Assembly (NCBI RefSeq): GCF_020786625.1
Contig: NZ_JAJGRC010000001.1
Coordinates: 372,001-436,000 of the forward strand
Source of the DNA: Salinicoccus sp. RF5
GTDB taxonomy: Bacteria > Bacillota > Bacilli > Staphylococcales > Salinicoccaceae
Direction of reading: 5' to 3'
DNA length: 64,000 nucleotides
Shown here one piece after another: positions 8,597-17,137 of this stretch. Numbering within the stretch: the stretch's first letter is position 1; every line of letters begins with the position of its first letter. The notes under the pieces were generated by a model. It did not search any database, was not told the DNA's origin, and saw only the letters and a program-made list of their open reading frames with translations. The translations under genes were made by a program, and so were the position numbers.

Positions 8597-9325
8597 ATGA
8601 GATATGTATTCATTACAGGCACAACCCGCGGGCTCGGGCACGCACTGCTCGATATATTCAGGGAGGACCGCATCATCAGCATTTCCCGTTCGAAAGTTGA
8701 TACGGATATTGAACTGTATAGGGAATTCCATGTGGACTTCCTGGATGAGCAGGCATTGGAAGAGAAGGTTCCTGAAATATTCAATTCGATCGAGCCGGAA
8801 AAAGGGGATGAAATCTACCTGATCAATAATGCCGGCACTGTAAACCCGGTTAAATCGATCGCCAACATGGACGCACAGGGCTTTATGGACAACTACAAGA
8901 TAAATGTCCTCGCCCCCGCCCTTCTCATGAAGGGGTATGTAAATGCCTTCAGTGACCTGCAGGCGGCGAAGCGCATACTTACGGTTTCCAGTGGTGCCGC
9001 ACTGAACCCGATGGAAGGATGGGCTGCCTACTGCAGTTCGAAGGCCGCAGTGAATATGGTGAGCGATGTGCTGCGCCAAGAGATGGACCGCCTCGACTAT
9101 CCGATCTTTACAGCAACCTACCGTCCAGGGGTCATAGACACGGACATGCAGGGTGAGATCCGTTCTGCTGATCCAGATGATTTCCCCGACCTTGAAACAT
9201 TCAAAAAATATAAGGAATCCAATCGTCTCTATCCGCCGAAAGTTGTGGCCTATGTTGCCCATCGCATCATCACCTCCGACAACTTCGGCTTTTCCGAAAG
9301 CTACAGCATCAGCGATTTCCTATAA
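8597..9325 (+). CDS. Short-chain dehydrogenase/reductase, benzil-reductase-like
   Basis: A 242-residue Rossmann-fold oxidoreductase. The nucleotide motif TGTTRGLG lies at residues 7-14, NNAG near 74-77, the catalytic serine in SSGAA, and the YCSSK catalytic Tyr/Lys pair near 145-149. The overall shape resembles Bacillus YueD (a benzil reductase annotated for the (S)-specific reaction). The natural substrate and NADH/NADPH preference cannot be read. AGAAGGAGAG provides the ribosome site. It stands alone, divergent from argG. Confidence 0.82.
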   Translation: MRYVFITGTTRGLGHALLDIFREDRIISISRSKVDTDIELYREFHVDFLDEQALEEKVPEIFNSIEPEKGDEIYLINNAGTVNPVKSIANMDAQGFMDNYKINVLAPALLMKGYVNAFSDLQAAKRILTVSSGAALNPMEGWAAYCSSKAAVNMVSDVLRQEMDRLDYPIFTATYRPGVIDTDMQGEIRSADPDDFPDLETFKKYKESNRLYPPKVVAYVAHRIITSDNFGFSESYSISDFL

Positions 9326-9327
9326 AA

Positions 9328-9357
9328 AGAAGGGAGCACAATTGTGCTCCCTTTTTA
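9328..9357. terminator. Bidirectional terminator
   Basis: A 20-base perfect palindrome GGGAGCACAATTGTGCTCCC with flanking A and T runs lies between the SDR gene and the convergent glcK. Confidence 0.85.
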
Positions 9358-9358
9358 A

Positions 9359-10312
9359 TTATGTCAGATATTGTTTCACCAGACGCGCCGCACCATAAAT
9401 GCCGGCATCGTTACCGAGTTCCGCCATGACGATTTCGGTGTTCTCATATGCAGGCGGGAATGTGATCGGCCTGTAATGCGCTTCTATCCGCTCAGTCAAT
9501 ATCCGGCCGGCGCGGCTGACCCCTCCGCCGATGATGAAGTATTTGGGGTTTGTTACAGCAGAGATGTGGCTGAGGGCGATTGCGATATACTGTGCAACTT
9601 CATCAACCACCCGGAGGCCGAGCGCATCACCCTCCTGTGCTGCCTCAACAATCATTTTGGCTGAAACGGTACCATCTTCTATTTCCTGGGATAGGCGTGT
9701 ATCCTTGCTGCCACCATAATAGTGCAGTGCAAGATTCTTCATTCCAGTCGCTGAAGCGACTGTTTCAAGACATCCCTTTTTTCCGCAGTTGCACTGGAAA
9801 CGCTGGTCGTAGTCGACCAGCAGGTGGCCGATCTCACCGGCGGCGCCTCCATGTCCATGGATGAGCAGGCTGTTCGAGACGACGCCTCCACCAACACCGG
9901 TACCGAGTGTCACCATGACGACATCCTTGTGCCCCATCCCGGCACCTTTGAACTGCTCTCCGAGGGCAGCCACATTTGCATCATTGTCGACGATCGTACT
10001 CATGCCGCTCAAAGCCTCGAACTCTGCGGCAATCGGCTTGCGATGCATCCAGTTCAGGTTTATGGCTCCGTTCAGTATCCCATTATTGAAGTCCACAGGT
10101 CCCGGAACACCAAGTCCAACCCCAATGGTATCTTCAGGGCTGTAGCCTTCCGATTGGAAGGATTGATGGATATTCCCGAGTATCCTGCCACCTTCATCCG
10201 AAGTATCCGTTTGAATCTCCCATTTATGCAACAGTTCCAGTTCAGGTGTGAATACACCCATCTTGCATGTCGTGCCTCCAATATCAGTTGCCAATATATG
10301 CTTCATGTTCAT
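9359..10312 (-). CDS. glcK: Glucokinase, ROK family
   Basis: A 317-residue sugar kinase converting glucose to glucose 6-phosphate. The phosphate-1 motif DIGGTTCKMG is at residues 10-19, the catalytic aspartate lies in DNDANVAALGE, and the ROK zinc site is CNCGKKGCLE. It belongs to the Bacillus/Staphylococcus GlcK group and has no HTH domain, so it is not a ROK repressor. Its start overlaps the end of the YqgQ-like gene, placing it last in the operon that begins with the 5-formyl-THF cyclo-ligase. Confidence 0.95.
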   Translation of the reverse strand: MNMKHILATDIGGTTCKMGVFTPELELLHKWEIQTDTSDEGGRILGNIHQSFQSEGYSPEDTIGVGLGVPGPVDFNNGILNGAINLNWMHRKPIAAEFEALSGMSTIVDNDANVAALGEQFKGAGMGHKDVVMVTLGTGVGGGVVSNSLLIHGHGGAAGEIGHLLVDYDQRFQCNCGKKGCLETVASATGMKNLALHYYGGSKDTRLSQEIEDGTVSAKMIVEAAQEGDALGLRVVDEVAQYIAIALSHISAVTNPKYFIIGGGVSRAGRILTERIEAHYRPITFPPAYENTEIVMAELGNDAGIYGAARLVKQYLT

Positions 10313-10497
10313 CCCTCTTTCCGTCGTTTCAAAATCAGCACTGCTTCTATATATTCTTCTTTCGATATGAGTCCATGGCTATACAATTCCTTTATTTCCA
10401 TCTCCATGAGTTTGAGCATGTTCCCCATATTTTTGTCGTATACATAAATGCCGTAACGGAGCAGCAGCTTGTTGATGTATGTCAGATCCCTAGCCAT
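10309..10497 (-). CDS. YqgQ-like small protein (DUF910)
   Basis: A 62-residue, mostly helical protein. The ATG at 10497 is chosen because a GAGGAG ribosome site lies seven bases upstream, inside the end of the rhomboid gene. The family has three helices and was structurally characterised from Bacillus, with a nucleic-acid binding role proposed but not proven. It is coupled to both neighbours by overlaps of a few bases, and rhomboid-YqgQ-glcK is conserved across bacilli and staphylococci. Confidence 0.85.
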   Translation of the reverse strand: MARDLTYINKLLLRYGIYVYDKNMGNMLKLMEMEIKELYSHGLISKEEYIEAVLILKRRKEG

Positions 10498-11905
10498 TGT
10501 CGAACTCCTCGGCAATCTGCTTCAACTGTGGATCATCTATCGTTTCCGTATTGAAATTGTCCAAAATACGTGCCATCTCCTCATAATTCCTCTCTTTCCG
10601 AAGCTGCATGAGTCTGTGGCGGGCAACCTGCTCTGCATCTGGATCGAGCTCCCAGCTGATGTCATGGAAATGACGTGCCTGCTCCATATTTCCATGATAC
10701 TCGGCAATCAGCCCGAGGGCATGATAGGTGGCCGCCGTCTCGTTGTTCGTCCGTATGGATTGATTGAGGATATCGAGTGCAGCGTCGTATTCCCCCTCAT
10801 CGATGTACTCCATCGCCTGGGTTGTCAATGGATGGGAGGATTCCTTCTGATGCATGACCATGAAGGAAAGCACCGATAGGCCGATGAGCAACGCAAGTGC
10901 TATGATGCGCCATTTGCTGCTGAACTTTTTAGGATGATAGAGCACACCCAACAATGCACCGAACAGCAGGCCGCCGACATGTGCATAATGATTCACGTTC
11001 GATATGAGCTGGGAAAACAGTGAGACCACGATGAAGACGGCGGCAATCTGAATCAGCAGCCTTGTGCTCAGACGCCCGTTCACAAGGAGATGGACGACGA
11101 TTATCGCCAGCAGCCCATAGACTGCCCCACTCGCACCGAGTGAAATGCCTTCTGTCACGAACATCAGCGAGAACAGGCTGGAGGTGACTCCGGTGATGAT
11201 ATATGCAATCAGCAGCCGCCATCCGCCAAAGATGCTTTCAACGAATTTGCCCAGTATATAGAGTGCGAATATATTGAAGAGGAAATGGTCGACAGTGATG
11301 TGCAGGAAACTGCTGCTCAGCAGCCGGTAGAAGTCCCCCGCAATCACATTGTAATGGCTCAGCGCCATCATATATGTCAGGTTATAGGAGTCCCAAAGAT
11401 GGATTGCTGCCAGATTGAAGAGGAACACCAGCAGGTTGATGCATACAAGCAGGTAGGTCATGGGTGTAAACTTGATCATGAACTTCTCGAATGGATGCCG
11501 GCTCATCAGCCTGCGCTGGTAATATCCTGCGTCTTTCGGCTTCTTATACTGGAGGTCCATCCTGAAGAAGGGATTGTTTACGATGGACTTCGCATCCGTA
11601 ATCCCCTTCTGTATGATCTTCGTACCGTCCTGCCTGTACTTCTTCACATGCTTTTCTTCAGCCATGTGGTAGCTTTCAATCAATGAAATATCCATGTCCT
11701 GTGAGAAAAGATGGTTCATGTTCTCGAGGTAGTACATTTCTTCATCCAGCCCCTCTTCAGCGATATAGACGCTGGGGAGGCACATGAGTGCCCTTTTCTT
11801 GGAATCCTTCAGCCATATGGCATCGCGGGAATTGTCATACCTGAAGAAAGAATAGCCTGTATAGCGTGAAACTTCGTAGGCGATATGCCATATATTATGC
11901 ATCAT
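10490..11905 (-). CDS. gluP: Rhomboid intramembrane serine protease with TPR tail (GluP/YqgP-like)
   Basis: A 471-residue protein: a cytosolic N-terminal region of about 145 residues, a six-to-seven-helix rhomboid core, and two or more TPR-like repeats after about residue 350. The catalytic serine is S259 in GASG and the catalytic histidine is H309 in HYAHVGG. In Bacillus the orthologue cleaves membrane substrates and acts with FtsH in membrane-protein quality control, for example of a magnesium transporter. It sits between the cyclo-ligase and YqgQ-like genes with overlapping ends. Confidence 0.93.
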   Translation of the reverse strand: MMHNIWHIAYEVSRYTGYSFFRYDNSRDAIWLKDSKKRALMCLPSVYIAEEGLDEEMYYLENMNHLFSQDMDISLIESYHMAEEKHVKKYRQDGTKIIQKGITDAKSIVNNPFFRMDLQYKKPKDAGYYQRRLMSRHPFEKFMIKFTPMTYLLVCINLLVFLFNLAAIHLWDSYNLTYMMALSHYNVIAGDFYRLLSSSFLHITVDHFLFNIFALYILGKFVESIFGGWRLLIAYIITGVTSSLFSLMFVTEGISLGASGAVYGLLAIIVVHLLVNGRLSTRLLIQIAAVFIVVSLFSQLISNVNHYAHVGGLLFGALLGVLYHPKKFSSKWRIIALALLIGLSVLSFMVMHQKESSHPLTTQAMEYIDEGEYDAALDILNQSIRTNNETAATYHALGLIAEYHGNMEQARHFHDISWELDPDAEQVARHRLMQLRKERNYEEMARILDNFNTETIDDPQLKQIAEEFDNG

Positions 11906-12467
11906 TCTCCCTCTTCGCTTCTGCGTCGATGATCCGCTCCGGTGTGATCAGGAGGTCCACGGGTATGTCGTGGTGCTCCACAATGACTTCACCGAGCTGC
12001 TCCTCGAACAGCAGGGAAACTTTCAGGCCATCATAGTGGCTCAGGAACCTGTCATAGAAGCCGCCGCCATATCCGATGCGGTAGCCCTCTTCAGAATAGA
12101 TCAACCCTGGTACGACGATGAGGTCGGGACTGTTGTTTACATCTTCCGTATCTTCGGGAACCCGCAGGTTCTTCTCATCCTTCGTGACTTTATCGAATGA
12201 GGTGAACCTGCAGAAATTCAACTGCTTGCTGCTGTATTCGCAAACGGGTGTATATACCAGCTTCCCTTGCCTGACGAGGTGGCTGATGATATCATCCGTA
12301 TCCATTTCGTGCGGCATGGCCAGGACGATGCCGACCGACCCGATATCGTGCTTCTCTATATAATCGAGCAGCCTTGATTTGAGTGTCTCTTCATTTTCCT
12401 TCTTATATTGCTCATCCATGGAAGAGAGCGTGGATATCATTTCCTTGCGCAGAGTTTTTTTGCTCAT
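11895..12467 (-). CDS. 5-Formyltetrahydrofolate cyclo-ligase
   Basis: A 190-residue enzyme that converts 5-formyl-THF to 5,10-methenyl-THF with ATP. The basic N-terminal KKTLRKEM segment and the GYGGGFYDR loop near the C-terminal third are diagnostic. The ATG at 12467 gives the family N-terminus; an upstream extension of the frame adds 20 unrelated residues. It overlaps the rhomboid gene and appears to be the first gene of the operon ending with glcK. Orthologue of Bacillus YqgN. Confidence 0.93.
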   Translation of the reverse strand: MSKKTLRKEMISTLSSMDEQYKKENEETLKSRLLDYIEKHDIGSVGIVLAMPHEMDTDDIISHLVRQGKLVYTPVCEYSSKQLNFCRFTSFDKVTKDEKNLRVPEDTEDVNNSPDLIVVPGLIYSEEGYRIGYGGGFYDRFLSHYDGLKVSLLFEEQLGEVIVEHHDIPVDLLITPERIIDAEAKRENDA

Positions 12468-12564
12468 TTTAATGCCCCATTTCTTATGTAGTAGTTGACA
12501 TATCATATCCATTATAATCCTCATCACAGCAAAGAAAAAGCCATAGCCTGAAATTAGCGGACAG

Positions 12565-12592
12565 AAAAAAGATCCTGGAGTATTCCAGGATC
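12565..12592 (-). terminator. Terminator of the pst-phoU operon
   Basis: On the minus strand GATCCTGGA-loop-TCCAGGATC is followed by six Ts, and it overlaps the last base of the phoU stop codon. The same stem separates phosphate genes from the cyclo-ligase operon. Confidence 0.85.
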
Positions 12593-13245
12593 TAGTTCAT
12601 CTGTTTTCTGCTTTCGTGTTTGTCCCCTGTAAGTACATAGAAGACATGTTCCGCCATATTCTTTATATGATCCCCGATCCGCTCAAGGTATTTCGCACAC
12701 AACTGGCTCTGCCCTGTCAAAAAGGCATCGGTCTCCTCAAAGATATCCGACGTGGTGATCTGGACGAAGAGTGCATCGATGTCCTCATCCCGAGTGATGA
12801 TTTCTGTACACAGATCGACATCGCTGGTGTCATATGCAGTCTTTACATCGGCCAGCATCAGCAGTGCAAGGCGCTCCATCGTGGACAGGCGCAGCAAAAG
12901 TCTTTGATTGGTGATGCGCACCCGCTTCCGCACCTCTCCCAGATTGCTGATGTTATCGCTGATACGTTCGAGGTCATCGGCCACTTTGATGCTCGAAATG
13001 ATGAGTCTGAGGTCTGTGGCTACAGGCTGCTGGGTCGTTATCAGGTTGATTGCCTGGATGTTTATCTCCTCTTCCATCCTGTTGATCCTGAGATCGTCAG
13101 CAACCAACCGCCGCGCATCATCAGTGTTATCGCTCGAAAGTATGGAGGTGCTCCCTTTCAGACGGTCATAGCACTCATATCCCAGCGAGTTGACATTGTC
13201 ATACAGCCTCCGCATTTCATCGGAGAATTTTCCGCGGTATGTCAT
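12592..13245 (-). CDS. phoU: Phosphate-signalling regulator PhoU
   Basis: A 217-residue all-helical protein with two PhoU domains (about residues 15-105 and 120-205), containing the acidic/metal-coordinating DDLERISD-type motif in the first half and a related YLERIGDH in the second. PhoU links the Pst transporter to the PhoR kinase, turning off Pho responses when phosphate is plentiful. It is the last gene of the pst operon, two bases after pstB. Confidence 0.95.
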   Translation of the reverse strand: MTYRGKFSDEMRRLYDNVNSLGYECYDRLKGSTSILSSDNTDDARRLVADDLRINRMEEEINIQAINLITTQQPVATDLRLIISSIKVADDLERISDNISNLGEVRKRVRITNQRLLLRLSTMERLALLMLADVKTAYDTSDVDLCTEIITRDEDIDALFVQITTSDIFEETDAFLTGQSQLCAKYLERIGDHIKNMAEHVFYVLTGDKHESRKQMN

Positions 13246-13247
13246 AC

Positions 13248-14099
13248 TTACCCGAACCTGCCTGAAACATAGTCTTCCGTGCGCTGGTCCTTCGGTTTCT
13301 CGAAGATGACATTTGTTCTGTCGTATTCGATGACGTGGCCCTGGTAGAAGAATGCAGTGCGATCTGAAATCCTCGCGGCCTGCTGCATATTGTGCGTGAC
13401 GATGATGATGCTGTAGTCCTTCTTCAGTTCCTGCATCAGATCTTCGATTTTGGTTGTGGAAATCGGGTCGAGGGCGCTTGTCGGTTCATCCATCAGTATG
13501 ACATCCGGTTCAATCGCCAGTGCGCGGGCGATGCAGATCCTCTGCTGTTGGCCGCCGGAGAAGCCATAGGCGTTATCACCCAGCCTGTCCTTCACTTCAT
13601 CCCAGATGGCTGCGCCCTTCAGGCTTTTCTCCACCACCTGATCCAGCACCTTTTTATTGCGTATGCCGTGAACCCGTGCACCGTAGGCGACATTGTCGTA
13701 GATGGATTTCGGGAATGGGTTCGGCTTCTGGAAGACCATGCCCACTTTTGTGCGCAGTTCCTCCACGGTCAGCGACTTGTCGAAGATGCTCTGATCCCTG
13801 TAGAGGATATCCCCTTCCGTCCGGACGATGGGCACGAGTTCCACCATGCGATTCAGGGCTTTTATGAAAGTGGATTTCCCACAGCCGGAAGGCCCAATGA
13901 TTGCGGAGATTTCGTTCCTGTTAAAATCAAGGTCGATATTCTGCAGGGCATGGTTGTCCCCATACCACAGGTTGAAGTCCTTCGCCTGGAATACAGGCTG
14001 GGATTGCTGCGCCGTCTCGATGTCCGCCGGGCGTTCTCGGGTTGCCGTGTCATTTATTATTTTCATATCTTTTTCCTCTTTTACTTTTGTCAAAGTCAT
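13248..14099 (-). CDS. pstB: Phosphate ABC transporter ATPase PstB
   Basis: A 283-residue ATPase that energises phosphate import. Walker A is GPSGCGKST, the signature is [15 protein letters not shown], Walker B is [13 protein letters not shown] and the switch histidine lies in [14 protein letters not shown]. The start at 14099 follows GGAGG at seven bases; a second in-frame ATG at 14066 also has a GAGG site and would remove 11 residues. Bacillus subtilis has two pstB genes here, whereas this locus has one. Confidence 0.96.
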   Translation of the reverse strand: MTLTKVKEEKDMKIINDTATRERPADIETAQQSQPVFQAKDFNLWYGDNHALQNIDLDFNRNEISAIIGPSGCGKSTFIKALNRMVELVPIVRTEGDILYRDQSIFDKSLTVEELRTKVGMVFQKPNPFPKSIYDNVAYGARVHGIRNKKVLDQVVEKSLKGAAIWDEVKDRLGDNAYGFSGGQQQRICIARALAIEPDVILMDEPTSALDPISTTKIEDLMQELKKDYSIIIVTHNMQQAARISDRTAFFYQGHVIEYDRTNVIFEKPKDQRTEDYVSGRFG

Positions 14100-14114
14100 A
14101 TTAAAGCCTCCAGA

Positions 14115-14993
14115 TTAAAAACGCTTAGAGTATTTATTCCTTATATATATTGCCACCGAGTTCATCAGGAACAGGATGAACAGAAGCACGAGTATCGCTG
14201 CCGCTGTAATGGACTGGAATTCCGGATTTGGCATTTTGACCCATGAGAATATCTGCATCGGCAGGGCTGAGAATGTATCGAATACGCCTGTCGGTGTGAA
14301 CAGCAGGATCGTCGGTATGCCGATGACGACGAGCGGCGCTGTTTCTCCTATGGCACGGGAGAGTGCCAAAATGATTCCAGTGATGATTCCCGACAATGAG
14401 GCGGGGAGGATGATCCGGGTGATCGTCTGCCATTTTGTCGCCCCCATGCCGATGGATGCTTCACGGATGGAGGATGGTACCGACCGGATGGCCTCCTGGG
14501 AAGCCACAACGATTACAGGCAGAATCATGAGCGACATCGTCAGTGCCGCCGCAAGGACGGAATTCCCGAGTCCGGCCATTCTGACGAACAGCGTAAGGCC
14601 GAGCAGACCGAACACGACTGAAGGAACGCCCGCGAGATTGGAGATGTTTATCTTTATGAAGTCAGTAAGCTTATTTTTTGGTGCATATTCCTCCAGGTAA
14701 AGGGCTGTACCTACAGACAGGATGATTGCGATGGGTGCTGTAGTTGCCATCAGCCATAAAGTACCGATCAGGGCACCTCTGATGCCTGCGTTTTCAGGGC
14801 GGCTCGAGCTGAAGTTCGTGAAGAAGTCGGTCGTCAAATAGCTCCAGCCATCGATGATCGTGTCGATCAGCAGGGTCGCCAGGACGACCAGTCCTACGAG
14901 GGTGCACAGAAGGAAGATGTATTTCAGCACCTTGTTGAGCAGCAGCCGTCCATTCAATTTCTTTCCTATCGTCTTTTTATCAATCAATTCCAT
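14115..14993 (-). CDS. pstA: Phosphate ABC transporter permease PstA
   Basis: A 292-residue membrane protein with six predicted helices and the permease coupling loop SIREASIGMGATKWQT. It forms the translocation channel with PstC. The ATG at 14993 is preceded by GGGAGGAA and directly follows the pstC stop; a longer frame starting inside pstC lacks support. It lies in the middle of the phosphate operon. Confidence 0.95.
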   Translation of the reverse strand: MELIDKKTIGKKLNGRLLLNKVLKYIFLLCTLVGLVVLATLLIDTIIDGWSYLTTDFFTNFSSSRPENAGIRGALIGTLWLMATTAPIAIILSVGTALYLEEYAPKNKLTDFIKINISNLAGVPSVVFGLLGLTLFVRMAGLGNSVLAAALTMSLMILPVIVVASQEAIRSVPSSIREASIGMGATKWQTITRIILPASLSGIITGIILALSRAIGETAPLVVIGIPTILLFTPTGVFDTFSALPMQIFSWVKMPNPEFQSITAAAILVLLFILFLMNSVAIYIRNKYSKRF

Positions 14994-14994
14994 C

Positions 14995-15921
14995 TTAATA
15001 TTCCTCCCTGAACTTCCGTGAGAACCATTGTGCAATCACGTTCATCAGCAGTGTGAAGACGAACAGCGTCATGCCGACGGCATAAAGGCTGAAGTAGACG
15101 TCACTGCCATAGGTCGCGTCGCCCGACGCCACTTGGACGATGAAGCCCGTCATCGTTTGAAGGGACTCCATGATGTTCAGACTTGCATTTGGTGTGCTCC
15201 CTGCCGCAATGGAAACGATCATCGTCTCGCCGATTGCCCGGGATACTGCAAGGACGATCGAGGCCATGATGCCAGAAACGGCAGCAGGCAGGACGACCTT
15301 GAACACCATCTCAAGCCTTGTCGAGCCGAGGCCGAGCGCCCCTTCACGCATGGTATTCGGAACGGAACTCATCGCATCCTCACTCAGGCTTGCGATCATC
15401 GGGATGATCATCACGCCGACGACAAGGCCTGGACTGATCGCGTTGAAGAGGTTGACTTCAGGCCAGATGCCCCTGATCAGAGGCGTGACGAAAGTCAATG
15501 CGAAGAACCCATAGACGACAGTCGGTATGCCGGCAAGGATTTCGAGTATCGGCTTGATTGTACGGCGCACCCGGTCGCTTGCATATTCACTCAGGTAGAT
15601 TGCGGCCCCGAGGCCGATCGGTACTGCAAATGCGACTGCAATCACAGTGATCTTCATTGTTCCCATGATCAGGGCAAAAATACCCCACTCAGGGTCAGAG
15701 CTGAAAGCAGACCACTCGGTGGAAGTCAGGAATTCCACTGGGGAGACCCGGGTGAAGAACATTACCGTCTCGGACAGCAAAGTGACAAGGATGCCTATGG
15801 TCGTCAGTACGGACACCGATGTGATGAGGAGCAGGATGACCGGCACTGCCTTCTCTATGAAGACCGTACTCCGTCTGCCCTTTTTGTTGTCTATCATTTC
15901 ACGAATATTATAATCACTCAT
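14995..15921 (-). CDS. pstC: Phosphate ABC transporter permease PstC
   Basis: A 308-residue permease with six hydrophobic helices and the coupling-loop motif TMREGALGLGSTRLEM, typical of PstC. It follows pstS after an intercistronic stem-loop, so it is probably transcribed by read-through from the PhoP-controlled pstS promoter at a lower level than pstS. Confidence 0.95.
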   Translation of the reverse strand: MSDYNIREMIDNKKGRRSTVFIEKAVPVILLLITSVSVLTTIGILVTLLSETVMFFTRVSPVEFLTSTEWSAFSSDPEWGIFALIMGTMKITVIAVAFAVPIGLGAAIYLSEYASDRVRRTIKPILEILAGIPTVVYGFFALTFVTPLIRGIWPEVNLFNAISPGLVVGVMIIPMIASLSEDAMSSVPNTMREGALGLGSTRLEMVFKVVLPAAVSGIMASIVLAVSRAIGETMIVSIAAGSTPNASLNIMESLQTMTGFIVQVASGDATYGSDVYFSLYAVGMTLFVFTLLMNVIAQWFSRKFREEY

Positions 15922-15947
15922 AATGAACCTCGTTTCAAAATACTTTA

Positions 15948-15974
15948 AACTGGACGGGAAGGCCCCGTCCAGTT
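15948..15974 (-). terminator. Intercistronic stem-loop between pstS and pstC
   Basis: A 10-12 bp stem (AACTGGACGGG and complement) without a proper T run on the minus strand. Such structures often act as partial terminators or mRNA-stabilising hairpins, giving more binding protein than permease. Confidence 0.6.
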
Positions 15975-15993
15975 CCTTTTATTGGTCAAGTGC

Positions 15994-16986
15994 CTACTTG
16001 AACGCTTCGAGCTTGTCCTTCTGTTCCTGCATCTCGTCTTCAGTCAAAGCGACATAGCCCGCCTCTTCGGCTGCAGATGAAGCATTGTTCAGAGTGAATT
16101 CCATGAACTGCATGAATGATTCATTATTTTCAAGGGATTCATTCTTGGCGTATACGAACAGTGGACGTGCCAACGGATACTCATAGCTCATGACAGTCTC
16201 TTCAGTGACTTCAACAGGCTCTTCACTTTCCGGACCTTGAACGGGAACACCTTTCAGATTATCCTGGTTCACCATGTAGAAGTTGTAGCCGAAGAATCCG
16301 ATTGAGTTTGCGTCGCTTGTGACGGATTGGGAGATGACGTTCGTATCCTGGTTCAATTCAGCTGTAATGTCGCCATCTTCCATTACCGCTTCCTTGAAGA
16401 AGTCATGTGTACCGTGTGACTGATCCGGCGCGTAAGCTGTGATTTCCTCTTCAGGGAATTCATCACGGACATCGTTCCATGTTTCAGCTTCGCCGCTGTA
16501 GATTGTCTGCAGCTCTTCGAAGGTCAGGTAGTCGACGAAATCATTTTCAGTATTTACTGCAACCGTCAGGCCGTCGTTCGCAACTTTGAATTCAGTGAAG
16601 TCGATGCCTGCTTCTTCCAGTGCAGAAACTTCTTCTTCCTTGATTTCACGGGAGGCGTTCTGGAAATCCGTCTCACCAGCTACAAATTTCTCGAAGCCGC
16701 CGCCTGTACCGGATACACCGATGGAAACTTGGACATCCGGATACTCGGCATTGAAATCTTCATTTATCAGTTCAAGAATCGGGGCCACTGTTGAGGACCC
16801 GTCACCAGTAACGCTGCCTGACAGGGAGCCACCCTCTTCCGCATTCGCTTCAGATCCTTCCGTCGCTTCTCCGTTGCTGCCCTCTGTACTTTCTTCAGAT
16901 GGATCACTTGCATTGCCGCCTCCGCATGCTGCCAGAATGAATACCAGGCTCATCAGCAATGCAGCCATAAAGATACTCTTTTTCAT
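15994..16986 (-). CDS. pstS: Phosphate-binding lipoprotein PstS
   Basis: A 330-residue extracytoplasmic receptor. The signal peptide ends in a lipobox LAAC (cysteine about residue 21), followed by a long acidic, Ser/Gly/Glu-rich linker (to about residue 60). Then comes the PstS fold, including GSSTV near its start, GTGGGFEKF and DQSHGTHDF phosphate-loop segments. The acidic linker suits a surface protein of a salt-tolerant bacterium. It is the first gene of the phosphate operon, behind a clear PhoP binding array. Confidence 0.96.
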   Translation of the reverse strand: MKKSIFMAALLMSLVFILAACGGGNASDPSEESTEGSNGEATEGSEANAEEGGSLSGSVTGDGSSTVAPILELINEDFNAEYPDVQVSIGVSGTGGGFEKFVAGETDFQNASREIKEEEVSALEEAGIDFTEFKVANDGLTVAVNTENDFVDYLTFEELQTIYSGEAETWNDVRDEFPEEEITAYAPDQSHGTHDFFKEAVMEDGDITAELNQDTNVISQSVTSDANSIGFFGYNFYMVNQDNLKGVPVQGPESEEPVEVTEETVMSYEYPLARPLFVYAKNESLENNESFMQFMEFTLNNASSAAEEAGYVALTEDEMQEQKDKLEAFK

Positions 16987-17049
16987 TACCCGAACTCCTC
17001 CAATAAATTAAGTGTTGTATTTCCTACAAGCACTACTCTACCGAATGAA

Positions 17050-17088
17050 TGTAAATTTGGAATGAATGGTTTGTAAAGATTGTGTAAA
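17050..17088 (-). promoter_or_regulatory. PhoP box array upstream of pstS
   Basis: On the minus strand four hexamers (TTTACA, TTTACA, TTCATT, TTTACA) recur at exactly 11-bp intervals (plus-strand positions 17083, 17072, 17061 and 17050). This is the classical PhoP arrangement of TT(A/T/C)ACA repeats with 5-bp gaps in Bacillus Pho promoters. Confidence 0.78.
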
Positions 17089-17097
17089 TATAAAAAA

Positions 17098-17133
17098 ACA
17101 CCACCGGTGACGGGGTTCCGTCACCGGTGGTGT
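17098..17133 (-). terminator. Terminator of the PBP gene
   Basis: A long GC-rich stem ACACCACCGGTGACGG with its complement, followed by a T run on the minus strand. Confidence 0.9.
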
Positions 17134-17137
17134 CATT

